A stretch of DNA of 64,000 nucleotides, taken from Halorubrum hochsteinianum (GTDB lineage Archaea; Halobacteriota; Halobacteria; Halobacteriales; Haloferacaceae). The DNA is taken from contig NZ_CP098415.1 of assembly GCF_023702125.1 (NCBI RefSeq), forward strand, positions 2,852,001 to 2,916,000, in the 5' to 3' direction. Position 1 is the first letter of the stretch, and the number at the start of each line of letters is the position of its first letter. Below are positions 9,133 through 17,168 of this stretch, piece by piece. The notes under the pieces are model-generated. The model was not told where the DNA came from. It did no database searches and worked only from the letters and a program-made list of their open reading frames with translations. The position numbers were made by a program, and so were the translations under genes.

Positions 9133-9573
9133 ATGGACGCTACGGCCACAACGTATCTCCCGTACGCGCTGCTCGCGATGGGCGCGTACGCGCTGGTCGC
9201 CCCGCTGATGCGCGTCGCCACGTCGGGACCGAACGCGATCCCGAGCGACGTCGCTGTCGTCGTGTCGAACACGCTCCTCATCGTCATGGCTATCGGCGTG
9301 ATCGCCTACACCGGGCAGGGGTTCGCGACGCACCTCGCCTCGCCGAAGCTGCCGCACGTGCTCGCCGCGGGCTTCTTCCTCGGCGTCGGGATCCTCGCTT
9401 TGTACCGGTCGCTGTCGCTCGGCCCGGTGAGCGTCGTGACGCCCGTCTTCGCGATGTTCCTCGTCTTCTCGTCGGTGATCGGCTTCCTGTTCCTCGGCGA
9501 GTCGTTCACCCTCCGGAAGGGGCTCGGGATCGTCTTCGCCGCCGCCTCCGTCTACCTGGTCTCCGGCGGGTAG
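9133..9573 (+). CDS. EamA/DMT-family transporter, single-repeat
   Basis: A 146-residue membrane protein corresponding to one five-helix repeat of the drug/metabolite transporter superfamily (EamA). The typical end of the repeat is present: LYRSLSLGPVSVVTPVFAMF, then FLGESFTLRKGLGIVFAAASVYLV. Full-length DMT proteins carry two repeats (about 300 residues). Half-length members such as this act as homo- or heterodimers in other families. Substrate cannot be assigned. It follows the histidine kinase by 30 bases. Confidence 0.85.
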   Translation: MDATATTYLPYALLAMGAYALVAPLMRVATSGPNAIPSDVAVVVSNTLLIVMAIGVIAYTGQGFATHLASPKLPHVLAAGFFLGVGILALYRSLSLGPVSVVTPVFAMFLVFSSVIGFLFLGESFTLRKGLGIVFAAASVYLVSGG

Positions 9574-9702
9574 CGACGGCGCGACCGGCCGCCGGCCCCC
9601 GGACCTCGCCGCCCCGACCGCCCCGTCGCCGTCGCCGATCCGGAACCGCCTGCCGCGTGACGAAACCCCTTTACTCGCCAGCGGAAAAGGAGCGCACCCG
9701 CC

Positions 9703-11316
9703 GTGTCTCGCCTTCCGAAATCCCTGCGCGCGCTGCTCTCATACGTCGATCGCCTCCCGAACCCGTTCCGTCTGCTCATCCTCTACATCGGGTTCGCCCT
9801 CGCGCGGGTCGGCCTGATCGACCGCCACCGCGTGGTCCGGACGACTGACCTCGCGTGGCCGCGGATCGTCACGGGGATCGCCCGGATGTCGAAGAACGCG
9901 GTCGACGTGGCGATGGTCGGCGTCGCGGTCGGCACGAGCGCCGTCGCCGGCGTCGGGTTCGCGGGCCCCTACTGGGGGCTGGCGTTCGCGTTCGGCGGCG
10001 GCGTCGCCGGGGGGACCATCGCCTTAGTCTCCCAGCGGTTCAGCGCCGAGGCGTTCGGCGAACTCGGCGACGCCGTCCGGTCGAGCGTCCTCCTCGCGGT
10101 GGCTATCACGGTCCCGGTCAGCGCGGCGTTCTGGGCGTACGCCCCGGCGTTCATCGACGCGCTGAGCAGCAACGAGCGCGCGATCGCCTACGGCGCGGAC
10201 TACCTCCGGGTGGTCGGGCTCGGCGTCCCGTTCGCCGCGCTCAACCTCGTCGGGAGCCGCGTGCTGGTCGGCTGCGACGACGCCTACACCGCGATGCAGG
10301 TGCGGGCGGGCGGCGCGGTCGCGAACATCGTCCTCAGCGCGCTGTTCATCTTCGGCTTCGGCTGGGGCGTCGAGGGGGCCGCGATCGGGACCGTCCTCTC
10401 GAACGTCCTCGCGGTCGGCGGCTTCACCGTCGGGCTCGTCCGCGGCAGCGCCCCGCTGATCGGGGAGTTCCCGGTCTCGATCGACCCGACCGGCTCGTAC
10501 GTGAACCCCGGAATGCTGCGCGACCTCGTCGAGATCGGCGTCCCGGTCGGCGCGCGCAACCTCGTGTGGACGGCCGCCGAGTTCCCCATGCTCGCCATCC
10601 TCGACGTGTTCGGCGAGAACACCGTGGCGGCGTTCGTCATCGCCCGCCGCATCTGGGGGATCATGAACACCCCCGGCTGGGGGTTCGGGCTCGCCTCCTC
10701 CAGCTTGGTCGGGCAGGAACTGGGCGTCGAGCGCCCCGACGAGGCGGAGGCGTACGCCCGGGACATCATCCGCTTCTCGGTGGCGACGTACGCCGTCTCC
10801 GCGGTGTTGATCGCCGTCTTCGCGACGCAGATCGTCTCGCTGTTCGCCAACTCGCCGAACAGCCCGGAGATACCGATCGCCGTGAACCTCGTGTACGCGG
10901 CCTGCGCGGCGGTGATCTTCCAGGGCGTCTCCGGCGGCGCGGCCGGCCCGCTCGACGCCGCCGGCGACACGAAGATTCCGTTCGCGAGCCAGTTCCTCGG
11001 GATGTTCTGCGTGTCGATCCCGCTCGCGTACGTCGGCGCGCACGACGCGACGCCGGCGATAACGGTTCCCGACGTCCTCGCGATCCCCGCGGTGGAGGTC
11101 CCGCTCGTCGGGGTGACCGTCGGGGCCGCTGAGATCCCGTTCGTCGGGTTCACGGTCCCGGAGGTCGCGCTCCCCGCGATCGGCCTGTGGGGACTCTACA
11201 TGGCGTTCATGGCCGAGACCACGATACCGGCGCTGATCAACTACCTGCGGTTCCGCTCGGGCAAGTGGAAGAAGATCAGCGAGGCGTATCGCCCCGAGGC
11301 GACCGCGGACGACTGA
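9703..11316 (+). CDS. MATE family efflux transporter
   Basis: A 537-residue protein with about twelve membrane segments of the multidrug and toxic compound extrusion family, expected to export organic compounds using a cation gradient. Recognisable are MSKNAVDVAMVGVAVGTSAVAG in the first half, the repeated paired-helix pattern (PVGARNLVWTAAEFPMLAIL in the second) and FQGVSGGAAGPLDAAGDTK. The N-terminal extension of about 50 residues before the first transporter helix and the long insert near residues 440-490 make it longer than bacterial MATE proteins (about 450). The start is GTG at 9703. It is transcribed alone, as far as spacing shows. Confidence 0.9.
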   Translation: MSRLPKSLRALLSYVDRLPNPFRLLILYIGFALARVGLIDRHRVVRTTDLAWPRIVTGIARMSKNAVDVAMVGVAVGTSAVAGVGFAGPYWGLAFAFGGGVAGGTIALVSQRFSAEAFGELGDAVRSSVLLAVAITVPVSAAFWAYAPAFIDALSSNERAIAYGADYLRVVGLGVPFAALNLVGSRVLVGCDDAYTAMQVRAGGAVANIVLSALFIFGFGWGVEGAAIGTVLSNVLAVGGFTVGLVRGSAPLIGEFPVSIDPTGSYVNPGMLRDLVEIGVPVGARNLVWTAAEFPMLAILDVFGENTVAAFVIARRIWGIMNTPGWGFGLASSSLVGQELGVERPDEAEAYARDIIRFSVATYAVSAVLIAVFATQIVSLFANSPNSPEIPIAVNLVYAACAAVIFQGVSGGAAGPLDAAGDTKIPFASQFLGMFCVSIPLAYVGAHDATPAITVPDVLAIPAVEVPLVGVTVGAAEIPFVGFTVPEVALPAIGLWGLYMAFMAETTIPALINYLRFRSGKWKKISEAYRPEATADD

Positions 11317-11413
11317 GGCGTCGGACGGCGGACGACCGAATCAGGAGGCCGAACCGACCGATCCCTTCGACGCTCCGATCGAGCGCTCGGCGGATCGAAC
11401 GCAGCTACATCAC

Positions 11414-11431
11414 ACATACAGTAGTGTATGT
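11414..11431. promoter_or_regulatory. Palindrome ACATACA-N4-TGTATGT, possible operator
   Basis: Perfect 7-base inverted arms (11414-11420 and 11425-11431) around a 4-base spacer in the gap before the gene at 11519. The A+T content contrasts with the surroundings. The size and symmetry fit a dimeric regulator site, but no partner is known. Confidence 0.4.
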
Positions 11432-11492
11432 ATTGTGGAATTCAGAGTGCCAAATGTTCTCTGAAGTAGTCCTTTCTGGCCCCATGAACGAG

Positions 11493-11517
11493 AGTATTGA
11501 TAATTAGGGGCAATACT
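11493..11517. promoter_or_regulatory. Inverted repeat AGTATTG/CAATACT directly before a start codon
   Basis: Perfect 7-base arms at 11493-11499 and 11511-11517 flank the A+T-rich ATAATTA. The right arm ends one base before the ATG at 11519. It could be an operator covering the promoter or a small hairpin at the start of the message. Confidence 0.4.
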
Positions 11518-11518
11518 T

Positions 11519-11839
11519 ATGCGACAGGGACGCGTACGAATCGACGTGAAAAACTGCGAGAAGGGCCGTCGGTTCGGGTCAGCCGTAGTGCTCTTACAGG
11601 GAGTCGTGACGGCGCTGTTCCCACGAGCGAGCGTCCGGCTCACGAAGAAGATGATAGGGAAGAACTTCGACAACGCCGACGAGCTCGAGGCGACGCCGGC
11701 TTACGTCCGGCAGCTTCGTGCGATCGGCGTGGGAATGATCGCGGCTGGCGGGACCGGGCTGCTGCTCGAGGACGCGACGGAGTCGGAGGCCGAAGTCGTC
11801 GAAGCGGCCGACGAAGCGACTACCGGCGGCGAGGACTGA
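11519..11839 (+). CDS. Conserved haloarchaeal hypothetical protein, small, one membrane helix
   Basis: A 106-residue protein of unknown function. Segments such as LFPRASVRLTKKMIGKNFDN and LEATPAYVRQLRAIGVGMI resemble short proteins common in haloarchaea (family impression, not searched). Residues about 22-38 and 68-83 are hydrophobic and could be membrane-associated. The C-terminus is an acidic tail (EATESEAEVVEAADEATTGGED-like). Two palindromes precede the ATG, suggesting tight regulation. Codon use is typical of the neighbourhood. Confidence 0.65.
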   Translation: MRQGRVRIDVKNCEKGRRFGSAVVLLQGVVTALFPRASVRLTKKMIGKNFDNADELEATPAYVRQLRAIGVGMIAAGGTGLLLEDATESEAEVVEAADEATTGGED

Positions 11840-11950
11840 GCCGGCCTCGGAATCGAGATCCGGCGAGCCGCCGCCCGTCGGCCTCCCGTCGGGTATCGCG
11901 GGCGTCGTCCCGCTGCGTCCCGCGTGCGCAGGGGTGGCGAGACGGCCCAG

Positions 11951-11959
11951 TACGCTTTT
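11951..11959 (+). promoter_or_regulatory. TATA-like box of the universal stress protein gene
   Basis: TACGCTTTT, 26-34 nt before the GTG at 11985. This spacing is the main reason for preferring that start over the GTG at 11934. Confidence 0.5.
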
Positions 11960-11984
11960 GTTCGGTCCGAGAGTGGGTTCACTC

Positions 11985-12410
11985 GTGAACGACGAGCTAT
12001 TCGAACGGATCCTGATACCGATCGCGGGCCCCGACGACGCCGAGGCCACCGCGCGGGCGGTCCGGCCCCACCTCGACCCGGACACGACGCTCATCGTGAC
12101 ACACGTGACGGCTGGCGAGAGCGCCGAGACGACGATCAAGACGGGTCGGGACCAGTTCGCGGGGGCGACCTACGAGACGTTCTACGACATCCTCTACCGA
12201 GACGACCTCGAGTTCGAGTGGGTGACGCTCGAAGCGCCGGAGGTCGCGGCCGGGCTGGTCGACGCGATCGACATGACCGAGGCGACGCTCGTCGCTTTCA
12301 CCCCCCGAGACATCGACGCGTGGAAGCGAGCGATCACGGGCGACCCGGGAGGTCGCCTCATCCGAGCGGCCGACGTCCCGGTTATGGTCTTCCCGGACCG
12401 GCGGGCCTGA
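11985..12410 (+). CDS. Universal stress protein (UspA family)
   Basis: A 141-residue single-domain UspA-like protein, probably cytoplasmic. It opens with the family's first strand and acidic residue (FERILIPIAGPDDAEATARAV) and ends in RAADVPVMVFPDRR, the usual last strand. The canonical ATP-binding GxxGS/T is replaced by GDPGGRLIRAADVPV, so nucleotide binding is uncertain. The start is taken as GTG (VNDELFERIL) because the box at 11951 would place the transcript start close to it. Function is inferred only at family level. Confidence 0.8.
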   Translation: MNDELFERILIPIAGPDDAEATARAVRPHLDPDTTLIVTHVTAGESAETTIKTGRDQFAGATYETFYDILYRDDLEFEWVTLEAPEVAAGLVDAIDMTEATLVAFTPRDIDAWKRAITGDPGGRLIRAADVPVMVFPDRRA

Positions 12411-12488
12411 CGGAGGGCCGGCGGACGAGGCCTCCCGCGGGCGTTTACTACTGGAACCCGCTACTGATATCCGACCGGCGTCCTCCGC

Positions 12489-14279
12489 TCACCGCTCGTC
12501 GACGTGGCGGACCTGAACGGCGACGCCGCGCGTCGATCCCGCCATCTCCGGGCCGGACATCTCGGCGCGGCCGACCGCGAACGCCTTCGGGCCCTCGATC
12601 ACGACCTCGTCGCCGACGCGGATCCCGTCGTCGGCGTCGACGACGCCCGGCGCGAGGACGGAGCCGTGCGGGACGAACGCGTCGATCTCAACGCGTTTCG
12701 TCGGCGCGTCGCTCTCGACCCAGCGGCGCGCGCCGGCGAGGGTGAAAGAGAGGGTGCCGTACTGGGGGACCATCGTCGCCAGCTGTTCGCCCGGCTCGCC
12801 CTCGCGGCCGGCGTCGGGGTCGTCGCCCCAGACCTGAAGCTTGGGATAGCGCCCCGTCGTTCGGATCTCGCCGCCGAACAGGTCGTCGCCCGCGCCGTCG
12901 CCGAGCAGGTAGTCGGCGAGCGCACGGACCGTGTTGTGTTCGCGCTCCCGCTTGCTGTAGGCCGGCTCGCCCTGTAGGGCGGCGTTCAGCTCCCCGAGCG
13001 ACTCGTCGGTCGTCGGGTGGTCGACGCAGGTGTACTCGAAGGGGACATCGATCTCGGGAGCGGCCTCGACGCGCTCGCAGATCTCGCGGTAGCCGTCCTC
13101 GGGGACGTGCGCGACGACGCGGGAGTAGTCGTTGCGTTCCAGATAACGGCGCAGCACCTCCGCGACGAACGATATCTCGTCCTCGCTCCAGTCGCCGGTG
13201 ACCACCGAGTCGTAGTGTTGGGCGGGGTAGGTCGTCTCCAGCTCCTGCGGGACCACGCCGATCGGCGAGGTCATCGAGACGGTGTGGCCGCGCCACTTGA
13301 TCGCGTCGTGGAACTGGCGGTGGCTCTGGGAGTCGCTGTACGGCTTCGTCGCCGAGCAGGGGACCAACACGAGCGGCTGGTCGGTGAATCGGTTTCGGTA
13401 GCGGCTCGTGACGCGGTCGGCGAACCGCCGGATCTCGACGCGATCGAGCGTTTCCGCCGACGCCGCCGTCACCTCGGCGTCGCGCATGAGCGGCGTGCGC
13501 GCTTCGAGGTACCCCCACTGGTCGTCGAACTCGCGGAGGGCGGCCGTGAGCCACCCCTCGTGGCGGGCCTGCCCCTCGACGTAGTCGCGCAGTCGACCGC
13601 TCCGGATCCGCTCGCGGACCCGGCGGAGCTCGGCGCGGAGCGCGTTCACGTTGTGCTCGGCGCAGTCGGCGCGGGTGAACTCGCTCCGGGGGTTCGCGCA
13701 GGCCGGGCAGGCGCAGGGGAGTTCGTCGAGGTCTTCGAGGAAGTGCTCCGCGTCGGCGGTGAGGTACATCCCCTGCGTCCCCTTGGTCCGGGCGAGCGTC
13801 GCGTCGACGAGGTCGACGCCGGCGTACGCGAGGACGGCGACGTTCCGCGGCGTCACGACGCCGGAGAGGCCGAGCGCGGCGTCCGGCGGCAGGGATCCCT
13901 TCGCCCGGAGGATCGCGTCGCGGAACGCCTCGCCGTGCCCGACGAACCCCTGCGCGTCCGAGAGGAGGTACGCGTCCGCGCCGAGGTCGCGCGCCCCCTC
14001 GCTGTCGACGACCGCCGCGGTCGGGAACGCCGCGTCCGGGTGGTCGACCGCGAACGACTCGCGCACCTCGTCGCGCGTGCCGGCCGGGAACGACCGGTGC
14101 GGGAGCACCGTCAACGCGTTCTCGTCGCCGTCGGGCACCTCGCGGTCGCCGGCCCAGAGGCTCCCGGCGTCGTCGAGGAACGGGTCCGCGAGCGCCGGCG
14201 TGGTCACCGGGTCGGCGAGGCGGACCTCGCCGAGGCGGGCCGCGCCGTCGCGCTCGTGGACCTCGAAGTGATCGGTCAT
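12489..14279 (-). CDS. arcS: Archaeosine synthase (tRNA preQ0 amidinotransferase), ArcS
   Basis: A 596-residue TGT-related enzyme that converts preQ0 at position 15 of tRNA to archaeosine, a modification typical of Euryarchaeota. The diagnostic ArcS motif PCSATKPYSDSQSH is present (about residue 306). A probable zinc site CACPACAN...CAEH lies around 188-208. The C-terminal about 80 residues (VEIDAFVPHGSVLAPGVVDADD, then AFAVGRAEMSG) form a PUA RNA-binding domain. Unlike TGT it lacks the catalytic aspartates for base exchange, as expected for ArcS. Full-length haloarchaeal ArcS proteins are about this size. It is divergent from the gene at 14404. Confidence 0.92.
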   Translation of the reverse strand: MTDHFEVHERDGAARLGEVRLADPVTTPALADPFLDDAGSLWAGDREVPDGDENALTVLPHRSFPAGTRDEVRESFAVDHPDAAFPTAAVVDSEGARDLGADAYLLSDAQGFVGHGEAFRDAILRAKGSLPPDAALGLSGVVTPRNVAVLAYAGVDLVDATLARTKGTQGMYLTADAEHFLEDLDELPCACPACANPRSEFTRADCAEHNVNALRAELRRVRERIRSGRLRDYVEGQARHEGWLTAALREFDDQWGYLEARTPLMRDAEVTAASAETLDRVEIRRFADRVTSRYRNRFTDQPLVLVPCSATKPYSDSQSHRQFHDAIKWRGHTVSMTSPIGVVPQELETTYPAQHYDSVVTGDWSEDEISFVAEVLRRYLERNDYSRVVAHVPEDGYREICERVEAAPEIDVPFEYTCVDHPTTDESLGELNAALQGEPAYSKREREHNTVRALADYLLGDGAGDDLFGGEIRTTGRYPKLQVWGDDPDAGREGEPGEQLATMVPQYGTLSFTLAGARRWVESDAPTKRVEIDAFVPHGSVLAPGVVDADDGIRVGDEVVIEGPKAFAVGRAEMSGPEMAGSTRGVAVQVRHVDER

Positions 14280-14403
14280 ACCACCACTCGCGCGGGGACG
14301 GTCAATTCTCTTGTGTTCCGCGGTCGGTCAGGGTCCGTCGCGCGGGGCGTCGCGCCGACCGCTCCGCCGCAACTGTTAGGCGGTCCGCGACCGACGGATC
14401 CGT

Positions 14404-14901
14404 ATGGATCCGACCGGCCCGTGGGACCGCGAGCGCGTCGACGAGTTCCTCGCCGACGCCCGCGTCCCGATCCGCCTCGGCTGTCGCACGCCGAGCGACC
14501 GCCCGTGGATCGTCTCGCTGTGGTTCGCGTGGGACCCGGACGGAGGGGGCCGCGCCGACGGCGGGGGCGACTCCGCCGGCCCGACCGGCGCGATCCGCTG
14601 TGCGACGAGCGCGAGCGCCGACCTCGTCGAGTTCGTCGAACACGACGACGAGGTCTCCTTCGACGTGTCGACGAGCGACCCGCCGTACAAGGGCGTCCGC
14701 GGCCGCGGTCGCGCGACGGTCGTCCCCGACGAGGACAAGCGGCTCCTGCGGTCGCTCCTGACGCGGTACCTCGGCGGGACCGACAACGAGACGGCCGACC
14801 GGCTGCTGCGCCCGGAGCGCGAGGAGGTCGAGATCCGGGTCGAACCCGAGCGGCTCCACACGTGGGACTACTCCGAGCGCATGGGATCGCCAGAGGAGTG
14901 A
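14404..14901 (+). CDS. Pyridoxamine 5'-phosphate oxidase-like flavin-binding family protein
   Basis: A 165-residue split-barrel protein of the pyridoxamine phosphate oxidase/FMN-binding superfamily. Segments RIRLGCRTPSDRPWIVSLWF-like (about 22-42) and VSFDVSTSDPPYKGVRGRGRA match the two core strands that form the flavin or F420 pocket. A Gly/Asp-rich insert lies at residues 44-60. The family includes oxidases, reductases and flavin carriers, so the reaction is not assignable. It is divergent from arcS. Confidence 0.8.
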   Translation: MDPTGPWDRERVDEFLADARVPIRLGCRTPSDRPWIVSLWFAWDPDGGGRADGGGDSAGPTGAIRCATSASADLVEFVEHDDEVSFDVSTSDPPYKGVRGRGRATVVPDEDKRLLRSLLTRYLGGTDNETADRLLRPEREEVEIRVEPERLHTWDYSERMGSPEE

Positions 14902-14934
14902 GCCGGCCGCGGTCGGCCGCTCCGGTTCGGCGGT

Positions 14935-14984
14935 CCCCCCTCGGCCGCGGGTCGCCGCTCCCCCCTCGGCCGCGGGTCGCCGCT
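14935..14984. repeat. Perfect 25-bp tandem duplication
   Basis: Two identical, directly adjacent 25-base copies (14935-14959 and 14960-14984), each beginning with six C followed by TCGGCCGCGG. They fill the spacer between the oxidase-like gene and the amidohydrolase. Confidence 0.9.
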
Positions 14985-15009
14985 CCCCGTCGTTCTCCGA
15001 CAGGCGATC

Positions 15010-15016
15010 GTTTAAG
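15010..15016 (+). promoter_or_regulatory. TATA-like element of the M20 amidohydrolase gene
   Basis: GTTTAAG, 24-30 nt before the ATG at 15040. The same heptamer precedes the acylphosphatase gene at 26613-26619 at nearly the same distance. Confidence 0.45.
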
Positions 15017-15039
15017 CGGTCGCCGGGCCACCCACGGGT

Positions 15040-16320
15040 ATGAGCGTTCTCGACAACGACGAGTACCGCGAGTTCCGACGCGACCTCCACCGCCACCCCG
15101 AGCCGGCGTGGCGCGAGTTCTACACCACCGCCCGCATCGTCGAGGCCCTGCGCGAGCGCGACCTGACGGCGCTTCACGTCGGTCCCGAGGCGCTGGCGAC
15201 CGAGGAGCGGCTGAACGTCCCGGACGACGACGAACTGGCCGAGTGGGAGGACCAGGCCCGCGAGGCGGGCGCGGACCCCGAGATTCTGGACCAGATCTCC
15301 GGCGGCTACACCGGCTGCGTCGCCGTCGTGGAGCGCGGCGAGGGCCCCGTTGTCGGCCTGCGCGTCGACATCGACGGACTCCCGATCACGGAGTCGGAGG
15401 AGGGAGACCACGTCCCGGCCGGAGAGGGGTTCCGCTCCGAGCACGAGGGGTTCATGCACGCCTGCGGCCACGACGCCCACGCGACGATGGGGCTCGGCGC
15501 GCTCGACGCCGTCCTCGACTCCGACTTCGCCGGCACGCTGAAGGTGTTCTTCCAGCCGGGCGAGGAGCAGGTCGCGGGCGGCAAGCCGATGGCCGAATCC
15601 GGACACCTCGACGACGTCGACTACCTCTACGCGGTCCACGTCGGCCTCGATCACCCCTCCGGCGAGGTCGTCTGCGGCGTCGAGGGGTTCCTCGCGGTGC
15701 GCCACCTGCTCGCGGAGTTCGAGGGCGAACCGGCCCACGCCGGCGCGCGCCCCGAGCAGGGCCGGAACGCGGTCCAGGCGATGGCGGCGGCGGTCCAGAA
15801 CCTCTACGGCATCCCACGCCACGCCGACGGGCCGACCCGAGTGAACGCCGGCCTCGTCGGGGGCGGCACCGCGACGAACATCATCCCCGAGGAGTCGCAC
15901 ATCGAGGGCGAACTGCGGGGACAGACGACCGAACTGGCCGAGTACATGTCCGACCATGCCGACCGCATCCTGAACTCGGCCGCGGAGATGCACGACTGCG
16001 AGGTGGAGATATCGACGCTCGGCGAGGCCCCCAGCGCGACGAGCGACGACGCGCTCGCCGGCCTCGTCCGGGAGTCCGCGGGCGACGTCGCGGGCGTCAC
16101 GAGCATCGTCGACAGCGACGACCTCGGCGGCTCCGAGGACGCGACGTACCTGATGAACTACGTCCAAGACCGGGGCGGACTCGCCTGCTACCTCGGCGTC
16201 GGAACCGATCACCCCGGCGGCCACCACACCAGCGACTTCGACGTCGTCGAAGACGACATCTCGATCGGCATCGACGTGATCGCCGGCGCGATCCGACGCG
16301 TGGCCGAGACGCGGCCGTAG
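15040..16320 (+). CDS. M20 family metallo-amidohydrolase/carboxypeptidase
   Basis: A 426-residue zinc hydrolase of the M20 amidohydrolase group (hippurate hydrolase, N-acyl-amino-acid or aminobenzoyl-glutamate hydrolase relatives). Metal and catalytic motifs are visible: LRVDIDGLP, then HACGHDAHATMGLG, then FQPGEEQVAGGKPM, with a late histidine in GTDHPGGHHTSDFD. The dimerisation domain lies around 200-310 (LLAEFEGEPAHAGARPEQGRN). The region between about 55 and 90 contains an insertion compared with bacterial homologues. It probably releases amino acids or aromatic acids from N-acyl conjugates in the cytoplasm. The substrate cannot be read from the sequence. Confidence 0.87.
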   Translation: MSVLDNDEYREFRRDLHRHPEPAWREFYTTARIVEALRERDLTALHVGPEALATEERLNVPDDDELAEWEDQAREAGADPEILDQISGGYTGCVAVVERGEGPVVGLRVDIDGLPITESEEGDHVPAGEGFRSEHEGFMHACGHDAHATMGLGALDAVLDSDFAGTLKVFFQPGEEQVAGGKPMAESGHLDDVDYLYAVHVGLDHPSGEVVCGVEGFLAVRHLLAEFEGEPAHAGARPEQGRNAVQAMAAAVQNLYGIPRHADGPTRVNAGLVGGGTATNIIPEESHIEGELRGQTTELAEYMSDHADRILNSAAEMHDCEVEISTLGEAPSATSDDALAGLVRESAGDVAGVTSIVDSDDLGGSEDATYLMNYVQDRGGLACYLGVGTDHPGGHHTSDFDVVEDDISIGIDVIAGAIRRVAETRP

Positions 16321-16329
16321 CGGGACTGG

Positions 16330-16690
16330 GCCTCAAAAACACCAATTTTGGGACATAATGTGGGACGGTGGCGCGTGCCTGCGAGCGGCCGACAGGCCGC
16401 GAGCCAGCACGCGCGAGGGAGTCGCTCGCCGCAGGCGAGCGACGAGGCTGGGGAGGCGTGAGGTGCTGTTGCTGTGTGGGGCGGGAATCGAAGGGGCAGC
16501 CGGGAGGCGGGCGCAGGCGACGGTAGGACCGCAGCGAGTGAGCAACGCGAACGAGCGAGGACCGCCCCGAGCGTGCGCCCGCCTCCCGGCTGGGGCTTCG
16601 GTGGTGTTCGTGTTGATCTGTGATTTACGAGCGGCTACTGCGGCGTACACCCTCGCTGACGGTCGACGCCGTAGCCGCACGGACTGTACT
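16330..16690. repeat. Structured G+C-rich non-coding element with several inverted repeats (haloarchaeal dispersed repeat)
   Basis: This gap of about 370 bases holds no convincing gene but is highly structured. A perfect 19-bp inverted repeat (CAGCCGGGAGGCGGGCGCA, 16497-16515; partner 16574-16592) encloses 58 bases. A perfect 10-bp hairpin with a 3-base loop lies at 16421-16443 (GTCGCTCGCC-GCA-GGCGAGCGAC). An imperfect long hairpin lies at about 16371-16413, and a further hairpin at about 16631-16679 (GCGGCTAC/GTAGCCGC). From memory, elements of this kind recur many times in Halorubrum genomes and are often mis-annotated as short proteins. That was not checked by search. Open frames across it are composition artefacts. 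Confidence 0.7.
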
Positions 16691-16694
16691 CAAT

Positions 16695-17141
16695 TCAGAA
16701 CGTCAGGTGCGAACTCGACGACGGCCCCTCGTCGTCGCCGTCGTCGTCGGGTAACTCCTCGTAGAGGTAGGTGAGGTCGTCGTCGGTGAGGAACACCGCG
16801 CCGTCGCGGACGGCCACGTCGACCTCCCGCAGCGTCGTCCCCGCGGCCTCGCCGTTGTCACAGGAGCCGTCGCAGGCGTCGAACGCCGAGCCGTGCTTCG
16901 GGCAGACGACCGACCCGCCGCGGGTGACCGCGCCGATATCCTCACGATAGAGTCGCTGGTCCTCGTGGGTACAGCGGTTGATCCACGCGCGGACGGGACC
17001 CTCGCCGTCCTGTGTCTCTCCCGGCTCGTCGACGCAGGGCACGAGGAACACCTCGCGGTCGGCGTCGCCCTCGCGGGCCGTGAACGCCCACGAGCCCGCC
17101 TCGCGCACGGTCTCGACGGTCGTGAGTCGGTAGTCGGTCAT
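16695..17141 (-). CDS. Rieske [2Fe-2S] domain protein
   Basis: A 148-residue small soluble Rieske-type protein, likely an electron carrier or a ferredoxin component for an oxygenase. Cluster ligands are the pairs CTH (in NRCTHEDQ, about residue 57) and CPKH (in VVCPKHGSAFD, about residue 80), followed by DACDGSCDNGEA. The C-terminus is an acidic, serine-rich tail. It is immediately downstream of the geranylgeranyl-reductase gene (27 bases, same strand), so the two may be one transcript. Rieske proteins could then supply electrons to the reductase (inference). Confidence 0.88.
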   Translation of the reverse strand: MTDYRLTTVETVREAGSWAFTAREGDADREVFLVPCVDEPGETQDGEGPVRAWINRCTHEDQRLYREDIGAVTRGGSVVCPKHGSAFDACDGSCDNGEAAGTTLREVDVAVRDGAVFLTDDDLTYLYEELPDDDGDDEGPSSSSHLTF

Positions 17142-17168
17142 CGGGTGCGTCGGCGTCCGGTCACCGTG

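Noticed and set aside
13017-16358. Very long plus-strand open frame of over 1100 codons
   Set aside because: It is antisense to arcS and out of frame with the two genes after it. Arg/Pro/Ala-rich translation is the usual artefact of G+C-rich DNA lacking stops.
16358-16774. Open frames across the structured repeat
   Set aside because: Translations are low-complexity and arginine-rich and follow the inverted repeats, so they are not genes.
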